A stretch of 64,000 bases of DNA, from NCBI GenBank assembly GCA_015698045.1, contig BLAL01000239.1, positions 1,798,001 to 1,862,000 of the forward strand. The letters are read 5' to 3'. Below, piece by piece: positions 11,764 to 21,568 of this stretch. The position numbers were made by a program, and so were the translations under genes. Under the pieces are notes generated by a model, which was given only the letters and a program-made list of their open reading frames with translations, was not told the DNA's origin and did no database searches. The DNA is from Rhizophagus clarus (taxonomy: Eukaryota > Glomeromycota > Glomeromycetes > Glomerales > Glomeraceae). The number at the start of each line of letters is the position of its first letter. Position 1 is the stretch's first letter.

Positions 11764-12892
11764 TTAGTTTTTGTCGAAGAGCTCGAATGCCATTGCCTGA
11801 TCATAAGGCTGTCCTCTTTTTCGAAAATTGACTATAGTATAGTTTTGTGCTGGAAAGGTATGATTATGTGGTGAATGTCGAAGGGCTTGACTGGCGATGG
11901 TCATAGCATCTGATAAATTCTTCACACCATTTGATACGACCGCAAATACTGCCTCTAGTTTGTGCAAATAGCTAGGGAGAAGTGATTTACCAGTTTCAGG
12001 AAGAAATCTATTTTTTTTCAGAAACGTATTAAACCATTTAACTCCTGACACTCCTGGATCCCTCAACTATCCAGAAGAAATTGCATCCTGAATCCAAGTA
12101 AGGAGATGTTTGACCTGCTCTTCATCTCTTTCTAATGATCTAAATATCCAAGGATTATCCTGTTGGTCTCAATTTTTTGCGTATCCAGTTACACCTCCAT
12201 TAGATATGCGCAAGTCTTTAATTTTAGCGGGACGGATGCAGAGCATTATCATTACATCGGCTAGAGCTTGCACATTAGGTGTATTAGACACATCATAGAA
12301 ATCAATCTCTCCTTAACCGATTCTAACAAGAAGTAATCTGGAAAATCAATCCCTTCATTTTCACATTAATCCCTACGCTCCTTTTGAATCTTATTGGATG
12401 TGCAGGTTGTTTTTTCATCTAATGTAGCAGAGATTATCTTTTTTGGGGTATTGAATTTCTGCAACTCTCTTTGGAGCCTACTAAGACGGGATGTGGTGGT
12501 GACAGGGTTAGAAGTAGTTAAAGCCTTGGTTATCGCCTTTAATTCCTTTTCACCAAGATTATCTCAAACAATACGCTGGGCTATACTTTTGATAGTTTCT
12601 CCATCTGGAATGATGTTTGATATTTGGCATATATTAACTTCCCCCGCTTTACCTCTTCTTCTTTGGGGATTACCTGACTTCTACTTCGGCAAATTCTCTG
12701 ATCAGAAACTAATACAAACGCCTGCTCTTTACTAAAACCATACCCTTCCTGAAAGCGCTGGCGACCCTGCTCTCTTTTCAGTTTATCTGTCAAAAGCTCG
12801 AGTAATGCTGGGGCATGCTGGCTAAGTTCTTTATTACTCATATCTTTATTGAGTTTGTGTTCTGCAACGTACTTTGTTACAATCATGGACAT
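11764..12892 (-). pseudogene. Tyrosine recombinase-like gene, fossil (several breaks)
   Basis: Pieces of one gene read from 12892 down to 11764. The N-terminal piece (12581-12892) is helical and basic. Near 12200-12260 the sequence reads MLCIRPAEIKDLRI-like, which fits the first catalytic Arg box of tyrosine recombinases (R-P-x-E-I). The last piece (11764-12066) contains SYLHKLEAVF, in the place of the second Arg box, and then ALRHSPHNHTFPAQNYTIVN, which fits the final His and nucleophilic Tyr of the family (LGH...Y). Tyrosine recombinases cut and rejoin DNA through a phosphotyrosine link and move Crypton, DIRS and virus-like elements. The assignment rests on motif order and spacing. The gene is broken in several places. 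Confidence 0.55.
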
Positions 12893-13395
12893 GGCTGTGT
12901 GAATATAGGTGTAACTGTTAGGTTATTCTATATCTGAAAAAGTTCAATTTGAAAAAAATAAATAATTGTTTTGATATCTATGATCAGTGAAAGCTATTGG
13001 AGGATTGGAAGAGCGAAAATAATGATATAGCTTATGCTAGTCTTTATGAGACTACCCACTAAGGCCGGGGTTTGCTCTGCAAACATTTGATAATTGTGGG
13101 TAGATAGGATATGCGAAAAAAATACATAGTCATGGAACCCCCATTCCAAGGCTATGAATGATCTAAGACCGAAATGTTATAGTAATATTTAGTAAAACGT
13201 TCATGCTAGAGTTAATATATGTTCCAGCCCTAAAACATCTGTCTTGATAAATGCATTGCATAAAGCTCCCAGTCTATACTTTGAAGGAGCTAAATTTGGA
13301 TGATGGAGGAATTTCATGAGTACGTTATTCCTCTAAGCCTTCGTCTCTCCACGCTCCCAGCATAATTTTAATAGTTGACATAAAGTGAAATTATG
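12893..13395. other. Non-coding stretch of the fossil module with a nested hairpin
   Basis: No supported coding frame. At 13052-13103 an outer stem CTACCCAC / GTGGGTAG encloses a 15-base inner hairpin GTTTGC-TCT-GCAAAC (13070-13084). It is too short for a tRNA. It may be a structured site of the element. Confidence 0.45.
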
Positions 13396-13686
13396 CTAAT
13401 TAGCTTGGAGCAAGATTTCCAATAGACTTATTTTTTCGTTAACCACTGCTAGTAAACTTATTTCTGATACAATACCCCAAATACGATAGGAAATGAAAGA
13501 AAAATATCTTCTTAATATTGGTAATTCATGTAAAGGCAAGATTAAAAGCCTTTCTTCTCTCCAATGCATATAGCCTTCAAGTAGTAATTTACGATATACT
13601 TGCCTATTTATAGCTATCATGCGATTAGATTTGGGATTATATATTTTTTCGTGAGTTTCATCTGCCAATTGATCTAATATGTCCAT
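13396..13686 (-). pseudogene. ORF with a virus-type NPxxxRxI..YxxL motif, fossil module
   Basis: An ORF of 96 codons. Residues about 16-36 read YNPKSNRMIAINRQVYRKLL. This resembles the short motif (NP-x-T/S-x-R-x-I ... Y-x-x-L) that is widespread in proteins of large DNA viruses, where it forms part of the two-cysteine adaptor domain. The flanking cysteines are not evident. After this motif the frame is hydrophobic and may not be the original frame. Same strand as the recombinase and helicase genes. The function is unknown and the viral link is inference. Confidence 0.38.
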
Positions 13687-13796
13687 AACGTAAGTACGAA
13701 AAGATAATTTATCTCATTATAATTCTGATTAATTTAAATACATATTTTATTATAAAATTAAAAGTGAAAGAAGGTTTTATATCCTAAAATACTTTC

Positions 13797-14146
13797 ATGG
13801 CTCGCTTTACTTGTGCATTTATCAAGAAGGATAACATATTTGTGGAAATAAGTGCTATGACCCTACTGGGTGTTATAGGCACTGGAAATTGTATGAAAAA
13901 AATCAGAAAAAAAAACCCTGCCTTTTTAGTGGTTGTGAATATAATACTGATAATGATTCAGGATATTGCTCCAGCCACTCTGCTAGGATTTATTCACACA
14001 ATTACCAGATGAGGCAGAAATGCAAGGCCAAAGGTCTTCAACCTGAAATCCCTGAAGCTTCAATTTCTGAGTCGTATGATAGTAGTGCTTTGATCCATGA
14101 ATACTTATTTCCCGCTTCTTCACAATTATTTGCGGACTTGATCTGA
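13797..14146 (+). pseudogene. Cys/His-rich small protein, broken
   Basis: A plus-strand coding stretch with zinc-finger-like Cys/His spacing spread over two overlapping frames (13797-14012 and 13889-14146). The second contains KKPCLFSGCEYNTDNDSGYC and a following S-H, which would suit a small zinc fold. It lies divergently from the 13396-13686 ORF, about 110 bases away. No named domain was recognised. It is broken. Confidence 0.4.
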
Positions 14147-14442
14147 ATCGAAGTACTAGGTGATAGGGTTGTAATTAGAGGCTCAGCTCCAGAGCTACCC
14201 AGAATCTATGAAGCTTCAGTTTCCAAGTCGAGTGATGAGGATTTTAAGCTTGATCTCTTTGGAGATTAGTGGTTAGCTTGAAACCCCCTGAATTGTCTAG
14301 AGTGAGCAAAAAAAAATTTATTCCATTCATTAGACATATAAGATTGGCAGAAGCCTGCATCTCAGAAGTATGTGACTATGTATCCTGACCAGAGTGACGC
14401 AAGGATAAGATATTTTTTTTTAATAATATATGCCGATAGATA

Positions 14443-14487
14443 AAGCCTTCTTCAGAAATATTATATAAAAAATTTGGAAGAAGGCTT
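14443..14487. repeat. Palindrome A: 11-bp arms with AT-rich 23-base centre
   Basis: AAGCCTTCTTC (14443-14453) and GAAGAAGGCTT (14477-14487) are perfect inverted arms around a centre containing ATTATATAAAAAA. It sits just beyond the 3' end of the helicase gene. Its centre matches palindromes B and C on the far side of that gene. Confidence 0.85.
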
Positions 14488-14515
14488 CACCTACCTGATT
14501 CGTAATCGAATAGTA

Positions 14516-15493
14516 TTAGCATATATCAAATATGTCCTGAATATCTTCTGTAATTTGCGTATTATCCACTTTGCTAGAACTAGTAAAATTATCTATTAAT
14601 TCATCAGGTGGAAGTTTACTATACCCATATTGAGTATCTTCCCCATTTTCCTAATAAATTTCTTCACCCGTTTGATATGAAGGTAATCTAGGAGCGTCTT
14701 TACTATCAAATGAACCTACTAGGTGGTAATGTCTACGATTCTTATCTATAGCTTTAAATTTTAATCTGTAAGTTGCGTAAAGTGATGCATTTAATAAACC
14801 AAGTTTTGCTCAAATCGTTTTTAATCCCAATTTATTAGCACTGCGAGATGCATCAGTATTATCAAACACTCGAGCCATTTTAAGCACTAAACCCTGGAGA
14901 TATGATGTCGATTCAGGAGAACCCATACACGTTTTGACTTCATCAGCTTTATATCGTATTCTATCATCGATATCTCTAACTAGTGTACAAATTCTTAATA
15001 ATTCTAGGCAAATTCGATGCCAATCAGCCCGGGTTGCAGTTGTGAGCCTATCTTCTCTGTAATCTTTACGGGATATAGCCTCAACGGCCATTTCATTGTT
15101 AGTACCAGCATCTCATAATTGCTTATAAGCCCTAAACCATTTCATGTGATTGTAATTCCCATACTTTGAGATGAAATTCTCGGTCAATGATTCAGGCGAA
15201 ATCCCATAACAATCTACAATATGATGCCGGTCTAAAGAGTGCATTTCTTCTAAAGTCTTTCTTGGCTTGCTCTCTAGAAATTCAGCAGTCTCATGATCGA
15301 GAATATTAGCATTAGTTATATCTGATATTTCATCCGCTTTAACAACAGAACATTTTGCCTTTACTACCTGTGATAATGTATTTTCATTGGATTTAGGGTC
15401 AGATTCTATGATGGAAATTATCATACCTGTTTCTCTAAGAAAATCAACCATTCTCCAACCAAATAAGCGCCGAGAATGGAATTTCTCTAACAT
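14516..15493 (-). pseudogene. C-terminal part of the fossil primase-helicase gene
   Basis: Helical segments at 15113-15493 and 14810-15091, then an acidic tail ending at a TAA at 14516-14518. It begins MLEKFHSRRLFGWRMVDFL. No separate domain was recognised. Its position and strand show that it continues the helicase gene. Confidence 0.5.
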
Positions 15494-15677
15494 AAATGCT
15501 ACCCATAATCAAATGGTTGGTACATTCTTATTCTGAATAATAGAGTCAATATCTGGAAATATTCCTTTATTTTGAAGTTCTTGGAGGAGACATGCACGTT
15601 TGGCATTCAACAATCATTGAAATAGCCCTTCTTCTATAATGGGGTATTAGATGATCTTTACTCTATGTGGCATATAT

Positions 15678-15832
15678 GGGGTCTTTGCAATAGAAAAGTA
15701 CGAAACTCAAAAAAAAATAAAAATTTAATTAATATCAAATTTACACTTATTTTAGCATAAAAAACATAATTAGCATATAAAATAAATTTAAAAATTTTTT
15801 TGAGTTTTGTACCTTTTTATTGCAAAGACCCC
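15678..15832. mobile_element. 155-bp palindromic MITE, copy 1 (ATAT target duplication)
   Basis: The element starts GGGGTCTTTGCAATAGAAA and ends with the inverse sequence. It is flanked on both sides by ATAT (15674-15677 and 15833-15836). It folds back on itself over most of its length. Two further copies in the window (48351-48505 and 54392-54546) have exactly the same length. No coding capacity. The 4-bp duplication does not match the usual TA of mariner or the 8 bp of hAT. Confidence 0.9.
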
Positions 15833-16149
15833 ATATAATCTTTAATGCACTGCATACAGAATAACATCTGATTCGTTCTGGCATTTATTTCTATGTAGCT
15901 ATTAAAAAGATAAAATGCCTGCTTGAACTTTGGATTAGTATATGAAACAACTATTTTTAAAGTGTTAGTATAAACAACAAGGTCTACATTACTCCATGAT
16001 TCTTCTACGTTACTAAAGTCATGAGCCTTTTTTACTGGATCAGATTTACCATGATATTTCTTGATCTGTAATTCTGGAAAATCAGTCTTAAGAGCGCGAA
16101 CAATCTCTTGTACATCTTTTCTGAGATGGTAGATAAGTGATGCACTGGT

Positions 16150-16720
16150 TCAATTCTCAAAAAGTAATAAAGTCATCTGCTTGGCCCAATCCCAAAGTTC
16201 GGTTAATACAGTTTCTTTATTAGGAGCCAAGCGAAATGTCTTACCTCTCTGAGGCTGGAAAGTATTATGGATAATAGAAAGAGGTATATCTTTACGAAGG
16301 GTCTTAATCCATTCAATGTTGAGGTCAGTTAGGTCATTATTCATTACAATAATGCACCTAGCCTCTTGGATTAATTTATATAATTTCTCTATTGACTGCC
16401 TGGCCAAATGACTCTGTGCCTGAGCAATTATAGATACTATCTCATCAAGCCATAAATCATATTTTATTGGAAAGCATTTGCATTTTTTACTACATTTGCA
16501 TTTATTAGTAATACGGTGTAAACTCTCTATTTGACATACTACCATCTTGTGATCGGGTAGATTTATATTGCTATCAATATCGAAATATGATTTGAGATTA
16601 AGTCTAGTAGTAACAGCATTCGAATAAGAGTGTCACGTGGATAATACTAGCAAATTCACATCATCGGCTATAGTAAGATGTTTGAGAATATATGTTTTTC
16701 CAGTTTTCCAGGTGAGCCCA
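16150..16720 (-). pseudogene. UL9-like superfamily 2 helicase part of the fossil gene
   Basis: Near 16690 a Walker A-like box (WKTGKTYILK, G-K-T) is visible. Downstream, LWLDEIVSII fits the DExx box of origin-binding SF2 helicases. In herpesviruses the UL9 protein binds inverted boxes at the origin and unwinds DNA. The cluster CKCSKKCKC before the DExx box is a local feature that may bind zinc. Broken fossil. Confidence 0.6.
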
Positions 16721-17270
16721 CATAAATATCCCTTCGTCAGATAGTGGCCTCACATATCTCTCCTCATATGTTTCTATCGCTGTAAGAGCTTCGTTATACT
16801 TAGCCCAGGATGGCAATTTTACGAAAGCTCTTGGGAAACCTAAACCTTTTACCTTGCGAATGCTAGGTGACGAAGACAATTTTTTATTTTCTTGTCTAAT
16901 TTTTTCTGCGATAGATGGGTCACATTTAAAAACTTCCCCAGGTTCATCACTATTCTGCCGAAAGCATTTTACGATGAATTTTCCACTGCTAGCACATACA
17001 CAACTGAACCACCTCTGATCCTTGTCATGTATACGTTTACATAGTGGACATTCTAATAGAGCTTTCCAGTTAAAATATATGAAGTTTTCTGAATCTTTTC
17101 TTCAATAGTCCAATCCCTAAGATAATTAGAATACTTTTGCAAGACTAGGTCCGCGCATTTTTGCAATACATTATAACTCACAGATATTCTTAGCAAATTA
17201 TTATATTTTTCTGTGCTAAGCATTCAAGGTCTTACTTCAAGTCCTAAGCTAGTAGGTGGTTGAACCCTAG
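16661..17270 (-). pseudogene. UL52-type zinc finger and linker of the fossil gene
   Basis: About 17060-16950 shows a Cys/His cluster beginning CPLCKRIHDKDQRWF and followed by further cysteines, like the zinc finger after the primase domain in herpes UL52-type proteins. The linker (16661-16879) then leads into the helicase. Broken. Confidence 0.45.
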
Positions 17271-17286
17271 CATGATCGAGCTCATT

Positions 17287-17796
17287 CTACCCATTATCTA
17301 GTGAGAATTGAAAAATACGCTTTACACGACCTTTTTTTGCCAAACCAATTAAGCGAATATTAAAATTTTGACCAGGTAGTCTTCTATCAATGTATTTGCC
17401 AAATTTTTCACTAGTTATGGTATATACTAATTCGGTGAGTGATTTGAGCTCATAATGGTCAATAATAAGAGCTGGTGCATATAAAATATAGTAGCTACAC
17501 TTGCTAGGGTCTGAAGACGTGGCAATTACTAACCCCTTGAGAATATCTTCCCAGCCACAGTCAAGAATTTGATACAAAGCTCTTATGAAAGAGCAACAGA
17601 TTCGAATAAATACTTCTTGTCTCTTAACACTAGCAGTTTCCATATCTTCTTTTGACGCATCAATATCAATTACAGCTCTTAAAGGCTTTTGGCCATTAAT
17701 ACATTCATGAATCCCAGGTAAACCATATACTTCTGAGATGTCATCCGTAACAGAAAACTTTGGGGCTCGATCGTCTTGATCAATTTTTATAACCAA
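17287..17796 (-). pseudogene. Archaeo-eukaryotic-type primase part of the fossil gene
   Basis: An open stretch of 169 codons. LRAVIDIDAS carries the D-x-D metal-binding pattern of archaeo-eukaryotic primases. A later strand-rich segment (SYYILYAPALIIDHYELK) and a basic segment near PGQNFNIRLIG fit the second half of the fold. Proteins of this family make RNA or DNA primers for replication. The assignment is by motif only. Confidence 0.55.
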
Positions 17797-18350
17797 TTTA
17801 TTTCAATTTCATCCCAGTCGTAGGCATTATACAAGCTAGAGGTTTTTTCATTTGGAAAGAAAAATGAATAGATTGGGAGAAATTCCAATGAGCCCTTTTC
17901 ATCTGACATATCTCTAGGTGGTGATAAGAGAATCTCCCGAATGGCATTTATCAAATTCTTAGGAGAGAATTTATCATTAAACTTTTTCTGCCTTAAAGAG
18001 TATTGAAATGACTAAGTCGTGACAATGTTAGTTGAAGCGCGTTCTTTATTATCCGACTCATAATTAGACTCATAGTTATTATAATCATCTAGTCCTAAGT
18101 CAGATCTATTATCAGTACAATTGCTCGAATCACTTAAATATTCATCAGAACTAGCGCTGTCATAGCGGGCAGTTCCAGTGTGATCGGTTTAGTCAGAAAT
18201 AGTTGAGGTATGCATGTTGACAGTATGTAAAGTTATTATATTACAATATATTTCTGAAATGTTTAATTTTTTTCGATAGTTGCAAAAAAGAAGTGATAGC
18301 AAACTTAGATGGCAAGGCGTAAAAGAAAGGCAACCAGATGTATTTGAAAA

Positions 18351-18402
18351 AATGAAGCCTTTTCCAGAATTATTATATAAAAAATTGGAAGAAGGCTTCA
18401 TT
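18351..18402. repeat. Palindrome B flanking the primase-helicase gene
   Basis: Arms AATGAAGCCTT-TTCC and GGAAGAAGGCTTCATT (one-base gap in the stem) around ATTATTATATAAAAAATT. It lies about 160 bases upstream of the visible N-terminal part of the fossil gene. It shares the surrounding sequence AAAGGCAAC with palindrome C. Confidence 0.8.
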
Positions 18403-18554
18403 TTGATGGTATGTACTCTTTCTTCTTTAAGTCTTTTATTCAATTACCCAATTTTTTTTGCCTCTTCTCACCTCCTCCTTACTGATATATTGCCTCACAG
18501 CGTGAACTTAATCGGCAAATCATAAAATAAAGGCAACTGGATATATATCCAAAA

Positions 18555-18604
18555 GTGAAGGCTTCTGCGTAATCTATTATATAAAAATTGGCAGAAGCCT
18601 TCAC
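18555..18604. repeat. Palindrome C flanking the primase-helicase gene
   Basis: Perfect 14-bp arms GTGAAGGCTTCTGC (18555-18568) and GCAGAAGCCTTCAC (18591-18604) around a 22-base AT-rich centre with the same TATTATATAAAAATTG core as A and B. The arm sequences differ from B but both arms changed together, so pairing is kept. Confidence 0.87.
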
Positions 18605-18880
18605 CCACAATTTAATCTAACTACCACTATATAATCTAAATACCACTATTTCTTCTTGTTTCTGAGTCATTTACATGCTAAATTATATAAAATATTGCCA
18701 AAATTAATCACAGATCCTTGGTGCAACCTGACACCCTTTTTTTTACATTATTTCAGTATCTAGAAAGTCAACCAAATAGGCACAAAAGAGCAAGTACTTC
18801 AATATAGAATTTGACATTTAATCAGATGCGGAAGGGCAGTATCAACAATATATAACTTAAATTACAAATAGAGTAGAAAC
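18605..18880. other. AT-rich spacer, no gene seen
   Basis: No supported coding frame or repeat structure between palindrome C and the hAT-type MITE. Confidence 0.5.
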
Positions 18881-19620
18881 TAAAGCTCCGATCAGTTCAG
18901 TTCAGTTCGGTTTTTGCAAAAACTGATACTGAACTGAATTAATCGGTATCGGTATTAATGATTACTGAAACTGATCGGTAATTACCGAAAACTAAACTGA
19001 TTTACCGAACAAGTTTAGTAAAAAAATGTTTCGCAATGTTTAGCAAAAAAAAGTTGCGAAACGATTTTTTCTTATCAAATCATCCATAAAAAACGTTTCG
19101 CAACATTTTTTATTAAAGTGACAAAAAAAAACGTTGCGAGACATTTTTTTTATATTAAATCGTTTTATAAAAACGTTTTGCAACGTTTTTAAATAAAAAG
19201 GAAAATAACGTTGCAAAACGTTGTTTTCTATATTAAATTTCCAATGTAAAAAACATTTCGCAACGTTTTTTACAAGTTTCGCAAAAATAACGTTGCAAAA
19301 CGTTATTTTTTATCAAATCGTTTATGTAAAAAACGTTTTGCAACATTTTTTACAAGTTCCGCAAAAATAACGTTATAAAACGTTATTTTTTATATCAAAC
19401 GTTTATGTAAAAAACGTTTCGCAACATTTTTTTTTAACTACATTATTTACATTTTTCTTATAAAAAAAAACGTTTTTATTATCGGTAAATCAGTTCAGTA
19501 AATCGCAAAACCAATACCGAAACTGAAAGTTTTGGTTCGATAAATCATAAAACTGAAACCACTCCGATACCAAAACTGGTCAGTACGGTTCGGTAATTAC
19601 CTAAACCGATCGGAGCCCTA
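18881..19620. mobile_element. Non-autonomous hAT element (740 bp), 8-bp target duplication GTAGAAAC
   Basis: The ends are TAAAGCTCCGATCAGTT and, inverted, TAGGGCTCCGATCGGTTT. Both sides carry GTAGAAAC (18873-18880 and 19621-19628), a perfect 8-bp duplication typical of hAT elements. Subterminal parts repeat ACCGA/TCGGT motifs. The core (19020-19460) is a chain of short palindromic units of the type AACGTTTCGCAACGTTTTT in both orientations. It has no ORF. Its ends differ from those of the intact hAT at 42049-44571, so that element probably did not mobilise it. Confidence 0.92.
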
Positions 19621-19639
19621 GTAGAAACAGGAAGAAAAG

Positions 19640-19990
19640 AGAGGTATCTAGGTTAAAGTGTGGATGATATTTAGATCATAATGTGGTAATAAAATCATAC
19701 ATAAGAGAAAAATACAGATACCAAGAAAGGTATAAAAATATAGCTAGGATGTAAACAGGGATAGCGATGAAATAAAAGGGTAGATTAAAGTGTGGTAACT
19801 AGATTATGTATTCAGATTAAAGCGTGATAATCAGGTCGTAGTAATTAGATTATAGTATGGTAATTAGGTTATAGTGTAGTATTCAGATTACAGTATGGTA
19901 TTTAGATTATAGCGCGGTATTCAAATTATAGTATGGTATTCAGATTATAGTGTGGTATTTTAGATTATAGCGTGGTATTATAACCTAGTC
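19640..19990. repeat. Degenerate short tandem repeat around GATTATAGTRTGGTATT
   Basis: From about 19640, and most clearly from 19790, units of about 20 bases with the pattern GATTATAGTGTGGTATTCA repeat with substitutions. Near 19990 the array runs into a long palindrome built from the same unit. Confidence 0.75.
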
Positions 19991-19992
19991 TA

Positions 19993-20042
19993 AGTGGGAT
20001 ACCATGCTATAATATAATTATATTATAGCATGGTATCCCACT
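19993..20042. repeat. Perfect 50-bp palindrome without a loop
   Basis: Bases 19993-20042 are their own reverse complement, beginning AGTGGGATACCATGCTATAA and centred between 20017 and 20018. The arms resemble the unit of the neighbouring tandem repeat read in opposite directions. It lies directly upstream of a decayed plus-strand gene. Confidence 0.95.
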
Positions 20043-21341
20043 GGATGTATCACAGAATAGCTTGTATGAGAAAACTCAGAGAGCTGAGAAAAACTATAAA
20101 TTATTCGAAAAAGTGGGTCTAGATAAGATCAAGTATATTAATTCATATAGCGCGAATTCCATTTCAGAGTTTACTGATGCACAATTTCAAGAGATCATAG
20201 ATTATGGTATATCTTTGGAAAAGTTGTCTCTGGAAACTGGTCATATGTCCAAAATTTCTGAGATAGCCTATCATGAAAAAATCTTGCCTGAAGTAAATAC
20301 ACCATCTACACCTCAAATTACTCCAGCTAAAGCAGATGATAATGATCCCACAGATCTTAAGAAGGAAGATTTCTGTGGTGATGAGGTAGTGATCACAAGT
20401 GTATCATCTGCATACTAATCTAAGCCTGATCATTCCTATTTTCGTAACAAGATATTGGATCAATATCCTAATCTATATAGAGAATGTAGTTTTGAAAATT
20501 TCGATTATTATGGGATTTATTGATGAGACATTATGACATTATGCAGGAACTACATCTGCCCATTATGCAAATTAGGTCATGATGATGAAGAAATAGAAGG
20601 TGAGTATAAAGCCAAATCTTACTTTATTAAATGTGAACAGCATGAAATTGAGATAACTGCATAGTCTTACCCCTCAATCAAAGATTTCAGGGTGGGAGAA
20701 AAGTGATATATTTCTTACTTGCAGGCTCACAGGTTCTGTATAACAGATAGGTTTTTTTCTCACCTTGCAGTTCGAAGAACAAAGAGGCGGGGATTTAAAT
20801 TGTTTGCAGTCATATAAAAAGGAAAATGACTGAGTCTGATAAAATACTAACCACCAAATATCTGAATTGGCATACCAAACTAATTGGATTACCAAGTATT
20901 TTGACAGATAAAATTTGTTCTAAATTATACAAAAGATATAAAAAACAAACTGGAAATGAGTCATGGCAACTATTAGAAGTACATGAGTCAGAAGTTATAA
21001 ATTCAAAGCTAGAAAAAGGGCCCATCACCTTTGAAGCCAAACCTGATCTAGAATTAATTATCAAATCCGTCCTAGAGCACTTCCCATACTTGAAATTTGA
21101 AAATAGTTTCAGAAGGATTGATAATTATGATTTTACATCACCTCAGCTGTGGAGCTCACCATGTCCTATTTGCGATGGAATATATGGGAATTATGGATTA
21201 CATGGCTCATGGTACTGCGAAAATGGGAATCAGTTCCCTTATGATCCTGAGTTAGCGAAATTGTATTTCCAAGATAAGTTGGAATATTGTCTTACCTGCA
21301 ACACTTCAAGCAATAATCTCAAGTTCGCAATTGTAGCATAG
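20041..21341 (+). pseudogene. Decayed gene with two zinc-ribbon-like motifs, function unknown
   Basis: 20062-20418 is open and helical (begins MYEKTQRAEKNYKLFEKVG). The same frame continues past stops to a Cys cluster near 20560 (CPLCKLGHDDEE, later KCEQHEIEI). A second open block at 20826-21341 ends with CPICDGIYGNYGLHGSWYC and a later C-x2-C (CLTC). Paired Cys clusters of this kind suggest small zinc ribbons. The blocks may be one gene with introns or two neighbouring genes. Internal stops in the first block show decay. The protein type is not one I can name; it reads like a multi-copy lineage-specific family. Confidence 0.5.
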
Positions 21342-21494
21342 AAGCTTTACCGTGTACTCTCGCGCTTGTATTTATCACTTGCATGTATTAATAAATATTC
21401 TTCTCGCTTATCACCTGATATGTAAATCCTGAGACTGTGACACGCGTCACGATCTCAAAGTTTTTATATGATGAGTCAGATCAATCTGTGCGAC

Positions 21495-21568
21495 AATCGA
21501 TTTGATATATATACTGGCAGTATACTGGCCTGTAAAAACTATTTCTTAAAACATATAAAGCAATAATT
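21495..21568 (+). promoter_or_regulatory. Promoter region of the nuclease-kinase gene
   Basis: GATATATATACTGG near 21498-21515 lies about 60 bases before the ATG and can serve as a TATA-type element. ATATAAAGC lies closer to the start. The support is by position only. Confidence 0.35.

Larger units (their letters stand above)
14516..18187 (-). mobile_element. Fossil primase-helicase gene (AEP primase, zinc finger, UL9-like helicase), broken
   Basis: One long minus-strand gene of about 3.6 kb, read from about 18187 to a stop at 14516, with an acidic N-terminal part, primase, zinc finger, helicase and C-terminal parts entered separately below. This order matches the replication origin-binding type proteins known from herpesviruses (UL9) and from multi-copy families in some fungi and oomycetes. 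A 155-bp MITE has inserted in it at 15678-15832. It is broken by roughly ten changes and is treated here as a fossil. Whether it belongs to an integrated virus or to a self-replicating transposon cannot be decided from the sequence alone. Confidence 0.65.

Noticed and set aside
13051-13103. tRNA-like fold
   Set aside because: Only about 52 bases, with no D, anticodon and T arms of the right size.
14443-14487. Bacterial-type terminator hairpin
   Set aside because: The organism is eukaryotic, and the centre is long, AT-rich and conserved in two other palindromes, unlike a terminator.
18280-18525. 81-codon plus-strand ORF over palindrome B
   Set aside because: The palindrome and its flank recur at 18555-18604 with changes that keep base pairing but not the protein frame.
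11384-18604. Certain call of an integrated giant virus
   Set aside because: Only a short motif and a helicase type point that way; no capsid, packaging or other core virus gene is in the window.
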